A DNA stretch of 64,000 nucleotides from NCBI GenBank assembly GCA_025361565.1, contig JANYKN010000116.1, forward strand, positions 186,001-250,000, in the 5' to 3' direction. Every line of letters starts with the position of its first letter. The first letter of the stretch is position 1. The position numbers were made by a program, and so were the translations under genes. This document shows positions 16,788 through 25,746 of this stretch, in pieces. A model generated the notes under the pieces. The model worked only from the letters and a program-made list of their open reading frames with translations, made no database searches and was not told the DNA's origin. This stretch comes from Bacteroidota bacterium (lineage in GTDB: Bacteria > Bacteroidota > Bacteroidia > Bacteroidales > NBLH01).

Positions 16788-19316
16788 CTATTCAATAATC
16801 AGTGATTTGACGAACCGGTTTTTTGTATCTTTTAAAATAATCAAATAATTGCCTTTTTTATAACTGCTAAAATCAAGATTTATATGGTTTTCTGATATGG
16901 AATTATATTTCTGGCTAAATACTACTTTCCCATTTAAATCGAGCAATTCTATTATCAAAATATTGAATTTTTGGTCTGAAAATTCAATAGTGAAATTTCC
17001 TTTACCAGGGTTTGGGAATAATTTTATGTTAATTTCTTTTTCAGGATTTATAATGATATTCTCATTTTCTGCAAGTATAGTTAAAGCATTTGTTAAAAGA
17101 TCCTTATTACCCACAAGTGCATTTCTACCTACCAAAACACGAAAATTGCTGCTATCTGCATCAAAATCAGATCCATCAAATAAAACTGTCAGGTTAACCA
17201 ACGTATCATTAATAGATTGAATATTGCCAAAACTTAAGCCCAATGGTGCATTTTCAGGAGCAAAATTTTCCAATATTATTCCATTTGGGTTAAATGTTTC
17301 GTTCTTTAATATTACTTTAAGGATTGCACCATTTAGTTTTGATTCTATTAAACTTCCAGTAGTATCAAGCATTGCACTTGGACTACTTTCATCAATACCT
17401 CTAATTATTAACTCATTACTAGTCAAATTATGATAACCATTTAGTTCAATTTCATTTATTGTGATAGTAAAATGCGGATAATCGATATCAAAGTCAGTAC
17501 CATCAAAATCTAATGCAATTTGGATTTGTTGGTTGCTAATATAAGTGACTGATGCAGCTGAAAATCCTGGGGGTGAATTGTTTAGTAGAATATTGTTCAG
17601 ACTTATTTGATTATCAATAAAAGCATCTTGAGTAAGCTGGACCGTTAAAACTGCATTAGCCAAATTATTCTCATTCAGTGAAGTATTTGGAGTAATCGTC
17701 ACACTTTCATTGTATGCCGCTATATTTAGCGAATTACTGGTAAGATTATCGCCACCGCTCAATTCAGCAGCCAGAATGGTAATTTTAAATAATGGATAAT
17801 TTACATCAAAGTCGGTTCCGTTATAATTCAAAGCTATTTGAACGCGCTGGTTGTTTATATATGTATAACTAGCAACTGACAAACCAAGAGGCGCATTGAC
17901 TAATTGGATATTGCTCAGGTTTATTTGGTTATCAATAAAATATTCGTCAGTAAGTTGAACAGTTAACACTGCATTAGTCAAATTGAATTCAGTCATAGCA
18001 TTATTTGAGGTAATGGCTACGCTCTCTTTAAGACCATGTATATTCAGGGCATTGCTTATCATGTCGGCACCACCAGAAAGTTCAGATCCTAAAATAGTAA
18101 TCTTAAATTGCGAATAATCAATGTCGAAGTCTGTTCCATCATATGCAAGAGTTAAAGTAACATTTTGTGCACCATTATAATTAACCGACTTAATAGTAGT
18201 TCCTGGAGGAGCTCCATTTAAATGAAAATTAGATAAAGAAAGCGTAGCATCTGCAAACGTTTCTCCAACTAATGAAATATTGATGGTTGCGTTATTTAAA
18301 GATGATTCTACCAAAGCCGAACTGATAGTCAATGATTTTTGCTGCCAACCGGCAAGCCGTGCAAATAACCACCATGCTGCCCTGCCTTTAAGTACACAGT
18401 GCAAACGGGAATTGTCTTTAATTTCTCCTTCAGCAGTACCTTCGGAATGTGCACAAGATGTACAAATAGTATCTGCTGCCAATTTAGTTAATTCAGAAGT
18501 TGGATTTGCATTCATCCAATCAATTCCCCAATTGCGGCATCCATCCCAAACAGAACCACTTGGTGAAGAAGAAATGTAAGCTAAATCATCATTTAGTCTA
18601 CGCACATCAGTATAATTACCATTCGCATCACCATCACCAAAATAAACACCATTGGGATTATAACATTCAATGTCGTTAAAGTCATATAATATTCTGTTAT
18701 GACTAATACAATGATTTCGAATGCTGTCATTTTTTGCAAACACCAAATCATTTCGACCAACTGTTCTTTGCCCACAAGCTGTCTGAAAAACAAAAGTAAC
18801 GGGCACAGTTCTTTTACCCGACAGAATTTTAGTGCCATTTGGGCCATATTCCCCAATAAGCATTTCCATGTCATTAACATATTGTTCGACACTGCATTGA
18901 AAAAAATTGCTGCTCCATGCCCACATCACTACATTAATTTGTGCATTAACCGGATTATCCAAATAATCACGGGTTATTTTCACCCAGGTTGCATTTTCAA
19001 CATCCAGGCTTACCCATACGGTCGAATTTTTAGGTACTGATAAAAGCAAATTACCATTAGCACCTAAAGTATCATAGCTATATTTTGAATAATAATCAGT
19101 TGAAAACCTTCTGAGTGCAGCCATTCCACCCATGTCAACCTGGCTACCATGTGAGCGCCTGAAGTATCGTATTTTTAAGTTTTGTTTTGCAGCAGCAATC
19201 CATGTATCCGGAATTTGTGAAATATCTGTGCTGGTGTGGTCGACAATAAATCCATCCTGAGACTTCATTGTTGCTGTGATGAGCAGGAAAATGATAATTT
19301 TGAAAATAAATTTCAT
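16788..19316 (-). CDS. Secreted SGNH-like protein with four beta-repeats and T9SS sorting domain (paralogue 3)
   Basis: I start at the ATG at 19316 (842 residues), where a signal peptide MKFIFKIIIFLLITATMKSQ begins; the frame extends 11 codons further up without a leader-like sequence. The core (about 20-335) shares all blocks with paralogues 1 and 2 (YFRRSHGSQVDMGGM, VVMWAWSS, DFNDIECYNPNGVYFGDG, CTSCAHSEG, DNSRLHCVLKG). Then come four repeats of roughly 88-95 residues, each ending with a DGTDFDIDY-type strand and an ELSGG..L(T/I)SN.L.I segment. The last about 85 residues are a T9SS type A sorting domain (LFPNPGKGNFTIEF, ending SLIIE). The repeats probably form stacked beta-sandwiches for adhesion or spacing. 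It is the first gene of the three-paralogue series. Confidence 0.72.
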   Translation of the reverse strand: MKFIFKIIIFLLITATMKSQDGFIVDHTSTDISQIPDTWIAAAKQNLKIRYFRRSHGSQVDMGGMAALRRFSTDYYSKYSYDTLGANGNLLLSVPKNSTVWVSLDVENATWVKITRDYLDNPVNAQINVVMWAWSSNFFQCSVEQYVNDMEMLIGEYGPNGTKILSGKRTVPVTFVFQTACGQRTVGRNDLVFAKNDSIRNHCISHNRILYDFNDIECYNPNGVYFGDGDANGNYTDVRRLNDDLAYISSSPSGSVWDGCRNWGIDWMNANPTSELTKLAADTICTSCAHSEGTAEGEIKDNSRLHCVLKGRAAWWLFARLAGWQQKSLTISSALVESSLNNATINISLVGETFADATLSLSNFHLNGAPPGTTIKSVNYNGAQNVTLTLAYDGTDFDIDYSQFKITILGSELSGGADMISNALNIHGLKESVAITSNNAMTEFNLTNAVLTVQLTDEYFIDNQINLSNIQLVNAPLGLSVASYTYINNQRVQIALNYNGTDFDVNYPLFKITILAAELSGGDNLTSNSLNIAAYNESVTITPNTSLNENNLANAVLTVQLTQDAFIDNQISLNNILLNNSPPGFSAASVTYISNQQIQIALDFDGTDFDIDYPHFTITINEIELNGYHNLTSNELIIRGIDESSPSAMLDTTGSLIESKLNGAILKVILKNETFNPNGIILENFAPENAPLGLSFGNIQSINDTLVNLTVLFDGSDFDADSSNFRVLVGRNALVGNKDLLTNALTILAENENIIINPEKEINIKLFPNPGKGNFTIEFSDQKFNILIIELLDLNGKVVFSQKYNSISENHINLDFSSYKKGNYLIILKDTKNRFVKSLIIE

Positions 19317-19663
19317 TTGTTTAGTAATTTGGTTTAGTTTTAAAAACAATGGACTAACTTTAATTAAAAAAGGTTGTTTGTTTTTTTGTCAAATTTAAGT
19401 CAAGTTAATTTAACACAAGTCATTTTTCTTGTCATGAAATCTTGCAATTCGTCTGCTTTTTCAAAAAAATCATGGAAGTAGTCAAATATCTAATCTCTTC
19501 TACCAAAAATGCTTTCTATAAGCAACTCAATAAATATATATTTGTTAAAATGAATTTCATTCTAATTATTGAAAGAATTAGAAATTAGGAATTATTAATA
19601 ATACGTTTAAATTTATCTCTAACAATTGGCTTATATAAATGTAAAACAACAAAAATATAAGTA
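19317..19663. other. Intergenic region, 347 bp, divergent promoters
   Basis: It separates the minus-strand SGNH-like series from the plus-strand lipoprotein series and must hold both promoters. An 8-bp inverted repeat TTCTAATT (19560-19567) with AATTAGAA (19576-19583) and a short run of degenerate heptads (AATTAGA, AATTAGG, AATTATT, AATAATA; 19576-19603) are present. No ORF is visible. Confidence 0.45.
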
Positions 19664-20515
19664 ATGAAAATTATAAATTTATCAAACTTATTGGCAGGAT
19701 TATCCGCCATTATATTAATTAGTTGTAATGATTCAAATCAAAATCAGGAACAAATGGCAAAAACAAATAAGGTTCTTTTTATACACCACAGCACTGGGCA
19801 AACAGTTTTACGAGGTGATGTATCAAAAATCTCATGGAAAATATTTAAAGAAGGCTCATTTATCAGGTGGTTAAAAGCATATAACAAAAAAAATAAAAGT
19901 AATTTAATTGTTGATGATCTAAAATTTCCGAAAAAAGAACCATATGGATGGAGAAATCAACCAGTAGACTACTACAATATTTGGGTAAAACATGCTGGTG
20001 ACAAACCTTATATGGAAGAACCAACTCTTGAAATGCTTACTAAAGAATATGGTTTAATCATATTCAAACATTGCTATCCAGTAAGTGCAATCGAAGCGGA
20101 TAGTGATATTGCTAATATTGAATCTGAAAAAAAACAAATCCAGCATTACAAACTACAATATGATGCACTAAAGGCAAAAATGAAGAGTTTTCCGGATACC
20201 AAATTTATGGTTTGGACCGGTGCAACTCATGTTAAGGCAAATACTACAGAAGAGAATGCAATTCGCATGAAAGAGTGGACCAATTGGGTTAAAAATGTAT
20301 GGGATGAAAAAGGTGACAATATTTTTCTCTGGGATTTTTATGAACTTGAAACCCAAGGTGGATTGTATTTCAAAGATGAATATTCATCGTCTCCAGGTGA
20401 TTCTCATCCGAGCCAGGCTTTTGCTGCAAGTGTAGTGCCTTATTTTGGTCAGAGAATTATAGATGTTATATCTGGTAATGGTGATTCAAAGCCAATTACA
20501 GGTAAAAGTGAATGA
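19664..20515 (+). CDS. SGNH/GDSL-like hydrolase lipoprotein
   Basis: The 283-residue protein has a lipoprotein signal with lipobox L-I-S-C (Cys21). The block KVLFIHHSTGQTVLRG (36-51) carries HHSTG at 41-45, a block-I-like site seen in SGNH-related proteins. FMVWTGATH (181-189) and FLWDFYELE (221-229) are internal strands. GDSHPSQ (245-251) gives a D-x-H block V typical of SGNH catalytic dyads. The layout suggests a lipid-anchored esterase or deacetylase acting on glycan. The downstream acyltransferase (21 bp) and methyltransferase (20 bp further) are on the same strand, which suggests a glycan-modifying operon. The order of blocks also resembles the divergent secreted paralogues at 14471-19316. 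Confidence 0.7.
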   Translation: MKIINLSNLLAGLSAIILISCNDSNQNQEQMAKTNKVLFIHHSTGQTVLRGDVSKISWKIFKEGSFIRWLKAYNKKNKSNLIVDDLKFPKKEPYGWRNQPVDYYNIWVKHAGDKPYMEEPTLEMLTKEYGLIIFKHCYPVSAIEADSDIANIESEKKQIQHYKLQYDALKAKMKSFPDTKFMVWTGATHVKANTTEENAIRMKEWTNWVKNVWDEKGDNIFLWDFYELETQGGLYFKDEYSSSPGDSHPSQAFAASVVPYFGQRIIDVISGNGDSKPITGKSE

Positions 20516-20536
20516 TGGATATTTAATACGAGATGA

Positions 20537-21094
20537 ATGGTTAATGGTCTTTATAAAAAAATAAAAAACGGAATTCTCAAAGCCCGGGTTAAAACAGCAA
20601 GTAATAAAGTTAGGATTGAATTTTTAAGATCGAAAGGTGCTGCAATAGGCGAAAATTGTTTGATTTTCACTATTGCGTTTTCAACAGAACCTTATCTAAT
20701 ATCCATTGGTAATCATGTGGTTGTATCAGCCGGTACAACTTTCATAACTCATGATGGAGCAGTTTGGATATTTAGAGAAAAATACCCAAATCTTACGATT
20801 TTTGGCCGGATTATAATCGGAAACAATACATTTATAGGAATGAATTGTACTATTCTGGCAGGAACAGAAATTGGCTCAAATTGCATTATTGGGGCAGGCT
20901 CTGTGGTTCGGGGAAATATTCCTGATAATTCAGTGGTTATGGGAAACCCTGCTAAAGTGATTATGAAAACGAGTATTATTGAAATGTTTATGATTAAGAA
21001 CAAGAATCGGATAGATACCAAACATATGAATCCGATTCAGCGAAAAGAAGCTCTGATGAAACATTTTTTCCCAAACACAGATACAAAACAATAA
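20537..21094 (+). CDS. Hexapeptide-repeat (left-handed beta-helix) acyltransferase
   Basis: The 185-residue protein shows hexapeptide repeats of the LbetaH fold from about residue 40 to 150, clearest in IIIGNNTFIGMNCTILAGTEIG and NCIIGAGSVVRGNIPDNSVV, ending with the MGNPAKVI turn typical of serine/maltose-type O-acetyltransferases. A catalytic His candidate is in ITHDGAVW (about residue 75). The probable role is acetyl or acyl transfer to a sugar on a surface polysaccharide. The ATG at 20537 is preferred; an earlier ATG at 20533 is followed at once by a stop. It lies between the SGNH-like lipoprotein and a methyltransferase, all on one strand with short gaps. Confidence 0.85.
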   Translation: MVNGLYKKIKNGILKARVKTASNKVRIEFLRSKGAAIGENCLIFTIAFSTEPYLISIGNHVVVSAGTTFITHDGAVWIFREKYPNLTIFGRIIIGNNTFIGMNCTILAGTEIGSNCIIGAGSVVRGNIPDNSVVMGNPAKVIMKTSIIEMFMIKNKNRIDTKHMNPIQRKEALMKHFFPNTDTKQ

Positions 21095-21114
21095 AAACAA
21101 TCTAAAATTATTCA

Positions 21115-22083
21115 ATGGGTCTAAAAAATATATTAAAGGAAAAATTGAAGAATCATTTTTTCCCCATTCCTGATGGTTTGAAGAAAAATCACCTATATTT
21201 ATCTAAAGAAAAGATGAATGAGATAGAAGCATCTATCAGAACGAATTATCATACAGGTTGGCGGAGTGAAGCTAAATTTACTCCTGAAGCATACAAAGAA
21301 GATTTGCAGGCACATTTAATCAATCGTCTTGAAGATGACAGACGCAGGATTATTCCCTGGTTAAATGCAGCAGGTTCTTTAAAAGGAAAAAAAATACTTG
21401 AGATCGGCTGTGGAACAGGTTCTTCTTCCATCGCACTTGCTGAGCAAGGAGCTATAGTTATAGGTGTTGATTTGGATACGGATGCGTTAAAAGTAGCTGA
21501 AGACCGAAAAAGGCTTTATAATCTCGACATTCAGTTTCATTATTTAAATGCAGTTGAAGTTCATAAAACCTTCAAAGATATTGATTTTGATTTTGTTATC
21601 TTTTTTGCAACCATTGAACATATGATTCATGAAGAGCGAATGACTGCACTCCAAGAAACCTGGAATATGTTGAAACCAGGTGCACTTTGGGTTGTGCTTG
21701 AAACTCCAAACCGTATGTGGTATTTTGATGGACATACTTCAGGATTACCATTTTTTCAATGGTTGCCCGATGATTTGGCTTTTAAATATTCGAAATATAG
21801 CCCCAGAAAAGAATTCTCTGGCATCTATCGCGAATATAATGATGAAACTGCCTTGCATTTTTTACGTAGAGGTCGTGGCTTAAGTTTTCATGAATTTGAC
21901 CTGACTATGGGTGACAGCTCAAAATTGGATGTAGTAAGTAGCAAAATTCAATATGAAAAATACCAGTGGTTGAGAATGGCTAAGCTAGAAAAACGTTTCA
22001 AATCTTTTCTTAAAATGGCTCATCCGGGTTTGCACGATGGTTTTTACGATAAAAGCATGGATTTAATTATCCGTAAAAAATAA
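21115..22083 (+). CDS. Class I SAM-dependent methyltransferase
   Basis: The 322-residue protein has a Rossmann methyltransferase core from about residue 88. Motif I is KKILEIGCGTGSSSIALAE (92-110); the acidic end of strand 2 is GVDLD (117-121); motif IV-like is DFVIFFATIEHM. An N-terminal helical extension of about 85 residues and a C-terminal part rich in aromatic residues probably bind the acceptor. The acceptor is unknown; the gene context with an acyltransferase and an SGNH-like lipoprotein suggests a glycan or lipid. It ends only 8 bp from the convergent STAS-like gene, with no visible terminator between them. Confidence 0.85.
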   Translation: MGLKNILKEKLKNHFFPIPDGLKKNHLYLSKEKMNEIEASIRTNYHTGWRSEAKFTPEAYKEDLQAHLINRLEDDRRRIIPWLNAAGSLKGKKILEIGCGTGSSSIALAEQGAIVIGVDLDTDALKVAEDRKRLYNLDIQFHYLNAVEVHKTFKDIDFDFVIFFATIEHMIHEERMTALQETWNMLKPGALWVVLETPNRMWYFDGHTSGLPFFQWLPDDLAFKYSKYSPRKEFSGIYREYNDETALHFLRRGRGLSFHEFDLTMGDSSKLDVVSSKIQYEKYQWLRMAKLEKRFKSFLKMAHPGLHDGFYDKSMDLIIRKK

Positions 22084-22091
22084 TGAATTTT

Positions 22092-22445
22092 TTATTTGAC
22101 AAGATATTCAAGTGCTTCTTCTTTCGTATCGAAAGGCATTTGTTTTTTCTTGACAAAAGCATTATAACCATTCAAAAGAATTTTTTTTATTCCGGTAATT
22201 CCAAGAACAGCTGTTTTTATGGTTTTTGAATCAAACAATTCTTTATGTTTTGATGCTGCATTCATAAATTCAGTACTCCCATAAGTACCCGTAAAATCAT
22301 TGAGAGTGAGATATTGGCCTCCAGGTTTTTCATATTCCATTATTACCTGTTCAAGTACTTTTATCATTTCTTCAATGTTTTTACAGCTCGTATAATCAAT
22401 AAACATAATACGTTTCCCTTTATGTGTAATAAAGCTCAGGCTCAT
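22092..22445 (-). CDS. SpoIIAA/STAS-like protein
   Basis: I start at the ATG at 22445 (117 residues, MSLSFITHKGKRIMFIDYTS); the frame continues 40 codons upstream through AT-rich, leader-like sequence that I do not trust. The protein alternates beta strands and helices in the manner of the SpoIIAA-like/STAS fold (KRIMFIDYTSCKN, VIMEYEKPGGQYLTLNDFTG, IKTAVLGITGIKKILL, PFDTKEEALEYL). Similar Bacteroidota proteins are often annotated as STAS/SEC14-like. The usual phosphorylated Ser of anti-sigma antagonists is not obvious. It is convergent with the methyltransferase gene and stands alone. Function is uncertain. Confidence 0.55.
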   Translation of the reverse strand: MSLSFITHKGKRIMFIDYTSCKNIEEMIKVLEQVIMEYEKPGGQYLTLNDFTGTYGSTEFMNAASKHKELFDSKTIKTAVLGITGIKKILLNGYNAFVKKKQMPFDTKEEALEYLVK

Positions 22446-22644
22446 GTTGAAAACTATTTTAAAAATAAAAAGCATTGTAATTATTAGGTTAAAGTTATTA
22501 AAACATTTCAATTTTTTATCCAAATAGATTATAATTTCTGAAAATAGGCGATTATAATTGAACAAATGAAAGTAAAATCCTTCAAATATTAATGCTTTCC
22601 TAAATTAATTGATTAGCAAGCTTTAAAAGCTGTTAAGAACAATG

Positions 22645-22652
22645 TATCTTTG
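22645..22652 (+). promoter_or_regulatory. Bacteroidota -7 promoter element (TATCTTTG)
   Basis: TATCTTTG matches the sigma-ABfr -7 consensus TAnnTTTG exactly and lies 59 bp before the helicase start codon. The -33 region at the right distance reads CTTTA rather than TTTG, so the promoter is only half supported. Confidence 0.5.
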
Positions 22653-22710
22653 CAGCTAATTTTATGCAGGCAATAATCATTGTTTTATTGCAGCAATAAT
22701 ATTATTTAAG

Positions 22711-23955
22711 ATGAGATTCGAAGATTACCATATTTCATATGAAATAAAGAAAAACCTGTCAAAATTAGGTTTTATAAAGCCTACAGACATTCAGTTTAAA
22801 TCAATTCCTCCAATATTAAAGGGTGAAGATGTCCTCGCAATTGCGCAAACAGGAACAGGTAAAACGGCAGCTTTTGCTATTCCGGTAATTGATATGTTGG
22901 CTAAGCGAAAAAACACCGACCGTAAAGACGGTATTAAATGCCTGGTAATGGTTCCAACGCGTGAACTTGCTCAACAGATTGCTGATGTATTTGAAAAGTT
23001 GAGCAAACACACCAGGCTGAAATCATATAGTCTTTTCGGTGGGGTTGAACAGGATGCTCAAATATCAAGGCTTTCAGAAAGCATTGATATACTCATTACA
23101 ACACCAGGCCGTATGTTCGATTTAATAAGTCAAGGGCATATCAGGCTTGATCGTATCGAAATACTTATTCTAGACGAAGCCGATCACATGCTTGATTTGG
23201 GATTTATTAAAGATATCATTGATGTTAAAAGGAAATTGCCTTCCAAACATCAAACTTTGTTTTTTTCGGCAACTATTAACGAAAAAATAAAGAAACTGGC
23301 TTATTCATTGGTCAAAAATCCAATCCGGATACAAATTTCACCCAACGATCCTGTGTCAAAAAATGTGAATCACTCTGTTGCTTACATTAAAATGGACGAT
23401 AAACGCTTTTTTTTGGAACGGTTGGCAAATGAAAATCCGGAGAGCAAAATATTGGTTTTTGTACGTACAAAAGTAAGGGCAGAACGTGTGTTCAAAGCGA
23501 TGGAAAGGGTAAATATTAAAAGTGTGACCATCCATGGCGATAAAGAACAAGATGATCGATTTGATGTGATGAGCCAGTTTAAAAAGGGTGAAGTAAAAAT
23601 GCTGATTGCCACTGATATTAGCGCGAGAGGAATAGATATACCAAATGTTGAATATGTGGTGAATTATGATTTACCTGATGTGCCTGAAAATTACGTACAC
23701 CGTGTTGGGCGAACCGGGCGTGGAAAAGAAAAAGGATTTGCAGTTTCGTTTTGTGGCGAAGAAGAAAAATTAGTCCTGAAAGAGATAGAAGATTTTCTAG
23801 GTAAAGAAATAACAGAAACGAAAATTGACAAAGAGGATTATCATACAACGCTTGATCTTACAGAAGATACTGATAACAATTGGAAGGCTTTACTCAAACA
23901 AAATGAAGAATTTCTCAAAAATAAGAAAAAACCGAGATTGAGTAAGAAAAAATAG
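22711..23955 (+). CDS. DEAD-box ATP-dependent RNA helicase
   Basis: The 414-residue protein carries the full set of helicase motifs: Q motif (FIKPTDIQ, 21-28), motif I AQTGTGKT (45-52), Ia PTRELAQQ (82-89), TPGR (131-134), motif II DEAD (155-158), motif III SAT (186-188), and in the second RecA domain RGIDIPNVEYVVNYD and HRVGRTGRG (motif VI). The C-terminal tail is short, basic and lysine-rich, without a DbpA-type RNA-binding domain. It resembles the RhlE-type helicases that remodel ribosomal or messenger RNA, often at low temperature. It is a single-gene unit with a TATCTTTG -7 element upstream and a shared terminator downstream. Confidence 0.95.
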   Translation: MRFEDYHISYEIKKNLSKLGFIKPTDIQFKSIPPILKGEDVLAIAQTGTGKTAAFAIPVIDMLAKRKNTDRKDGIKCLVMVPTRELAQQIADVFEKLSKHTRLKSYSLFGGVEQDAQISRLSESIDILITTPGRMFDLISQGHIRLDRIEILILDEADHMLDLGFIKDIIDVKRKLPSKHQTLFFSATINEKIKKLAYSLVKNPIRIQISPNDPVSKNVNHSVAYIKMDDKRFFLERLANENPESKILVFVRTKVRAERVFKAMERVNIKSVTIHGDKEQDDRFDVMSQFKKGEVKMLIATDISARGIDIPNVEYVVNYDLPDVPENYVHRVGRTGRGKEKGFAVSFCGEEEKLVLKEIEDFLGKEITETKIDKEDYHTTLDLTEDTDNNWKALLKQNEEFLKNKKKPRLSKKK

Positions 23956-24040
23956 GATTATTTTATCATATCCTGATAATTATAAAACACTTTAGTCAAA
24001 ACAAAATGTAATAACCTATATTATCTATTGAGGATCAATA

Positions 24041-24072
24041 AACCCCAAGATTTGAAGTATCTTGGGGTTTTA
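24041..24072. terminator. Bidirectional terminator between helicase and lepB
   Basis: A perfect 11-bp inverted repeat AACCCCAAGAT (24041-24051) with ATCTTGGGGTT (24059-24069) and 7-nt loop lies between convergent genes. The plus-strand tail is TTTAAT, the minus-strand tail is TATTGA after GGGGTT. Confidence 0.75.
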
Positions 24073-24113
24073 ATATAATTATTTAAGCGCTTAAAACAGA
24101 AAGGGTTATCTCA

Positions 24114-25448
24114 TTATTCTTTCCTAACTACTTTAAAAAGCCTGTCCCAACGAATATTTGAAGGGAAACTTTTTTCTTCATTTAATGAATAGAAAATTAA
24201 AACCGGTTTTCCAACAATGTGATCTTCAGGTACAAATCCCCATGAACGTGAGTCTGCAGAGTTGTCGCGGTTATCACCCATCATCCAGTAATAATTTTGC
24301 TTAAAGGTGTATGTTTCAACCTGTTTTCCATCGATAAATACTTTTCCACCTTTTTCTTCGTAATTATTGTACTCGTAAACATCAATTACCCTTCGATATA
24401 AAATAATATTGTCTTCGGTAAGTTGAATGGTCATTCCTTTTTTAGGTATTACCAATGGTCCAAAGTTATCATTATTCCATTTAAATTTAGGATCTCGCGG
24501 GAAAATCAACATATCTGGTTCACCTTTTGGACTTATCATTTTTACTACTGAAGTAATGGATGGAAATTTCTTTAATTCAGCCACTTTTTCATCAGTCAAA
24601 TCTATTTGATAATTTGCTGTTCCTCCAATATTTTCTTTGTCTTTGCTTGTAATTTCAAGACGCTCAAAAGTCTTAGGATTAATGCTTGAACCATCAGTTG
24701 TTACAAGATACTTGTACATGATACCTTTATATGCCTTCTGTGGCTTACTGTCAATAAAAACTTTGCTGTCAATAATATTTAAAGTATCGCCAGGTAAAGC
24801 AACACATCGCTTAACAAAATTTTCTTCTTTATCTATTGGCCTAGTTTTTATTTCGTAATTATTCTGAACTGCCTCTCTCCCATTTAATAAAATATGAGCA
24901 TAATAATCGGGATTTTCATTTCCTACCAAAATAGTATCGCCAACAGGAAAATTAAATACAACGATATCATCCCGTTCAACATTACCAAATCCGGTTAATC
25001 GCTTATAGTCCCATTGAGGCCAGTCCAGGTATGAATTAACACCAAAAATAGTATTGTGCACCAAGGGAACAGCCAAAGGGGTTATTGGCATTTGAGGACC
25101 AAAGCTTAATTTACTCACAAATAAACGATCTCCAATTAAAAGTGTCTTTTCGAGCGATCCAGTTGGGATAGCATACAGTTGAAAAATGAATATTTTAATT
25201 AAGGAAGACACCACCAGTGCAAAAATTAAAGCATCGGCCCATTCTTTCCATTTTTTCTTTTCACCTTCTTTTTGTTTAAATACATTCCATTTTACCTTTT
25301 TAGAAATGTAAATATCAAATATAATAGCCAGTCCAATAAACATCCAATAACTGTGCATCCATAAAATCCACAATACATAAAGAGTTGATACAATGGCAAA
25401 TTTAATATACTGTTTACGCGTTGGTTTATTTTCTATCAATTTTATCAT
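24114..25448 (-). CDS. lepB: Signal peptidase I
   Basis: The 444-residue inner-membrane protease removes signal peptides of exported proteins. It has N-terminal membrane helices (about 15-47 and 73-93), then catalytic Ser98 in YAIPTGSLEKTLL and general-base Lys213 in NFVKRCVALPGD, separated by an insertion. Box E is GDNRDNSADSRSWGFVPEDHI near residue 395. The length is greater than the E. coli enzyme because of the large middle insert (about 220-370), which is normal for this phylum. A promoter with CTTG and TATATTTG lies 51 bp upstream. The gene stands alone, ending toward the shared terminator. Confidence 0.95.
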   Translation of the reverse strand: MIKLIENKPTRKQYIKFAIVSTLYVLWILWMHSYWMFIGLAIIFDIYISKKVKWNVFKQKEGEKKKWKEWADALIFALVVSSLIKIFIFQLYAIPTGSLEKTLLIGDRLFVSKLSFGPQMPITPLAVPLVHNTIFGVNSYLDWPQWDYKRLTGFGNVERDDIVVFNFPVGDTILVGNENPDYYAHILLNGREAVQNNYEIKTRPIDKEENFVKRCVALPGDTLNIIDSKVFIDSKPQKAYKGIMYKYLVTTDGSSINPKTFERLEITSKDKENIGGTANYQIDLTDEKVAELKKFPSITSVVKMISPKGEPDMLIFPRDPKFKWNNDNFGPLVIPKKGMTIQLTEDNIILYRRVIDVYEYNNYEEKGGKVFIDGKQVETYTFKQNYYWMMGDNRDNSADSRSWGFVPEDHIVGKPVLIFYSLNEEKSFPSNIRWDRLFKVVRKE

Positions 25449-25498
25449 TTTGTACTTTTTTCATTTACCAATTAATCATTTGTTTTTTAAACAAGGGT

Positions 25499-25530
25499 CA
25501 AATATAGATACTTCCATGCTTTATAGCAAG
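25499..25530 (-). promoter_or_regulatory. Sigma-ABfr-type promoter of lepB
   Basis: On the minus strand CTTG (25530-25527) and TATATTTG (25506-25499) are separated by 20 bp, matching the TTTG-N19to21-TAnnTTTG pattern of Bacteroidota housekeeping promoters. It lies 51 bp upstream of the lepB ATG. Confidence 0.6.
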
Positions 25531-25710
25531 TTTTGAAAAAAAAATGCTTCTAAATTATCAGTTAAGCAATTGAAATTTTGAAATTGTTAAGATTTAAAAG
25601 TGTATACTGCATGTAAAAGTGTTGTTCTCTGTTATATCCTGAAATACTAAAACTTGTTGTAGATTTGTGTAACCAATCATATCTTTTATCTGATTTTGTG
25701 TAAAATTACG

Positions 25711-25746
25711 ATTTCTTAAATCAAACTTTTTCTTGATTTAAGAAAT
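25711..25746. repeat. 14-bp perfect inverted repeat
   Basis: ATTTCTTAAATCAA (25711-25724) and TTGATTTAAGAAAT (25733-25746) flank an 8-nt spacer. No T-tract follows in either direction, so a terminator is unlikely. It lies about 150 bp upstream of the M28 peptidase gene and could be an operator or a 5' leader hairpin. Confidence 0.55.

Noticed and set aside
22446-22565. 40-codon extension of the STAS-like protein
   Set aside because: AT-rich, leader-like sequence without homology character; the internal ATG at 22445 gives the family length.
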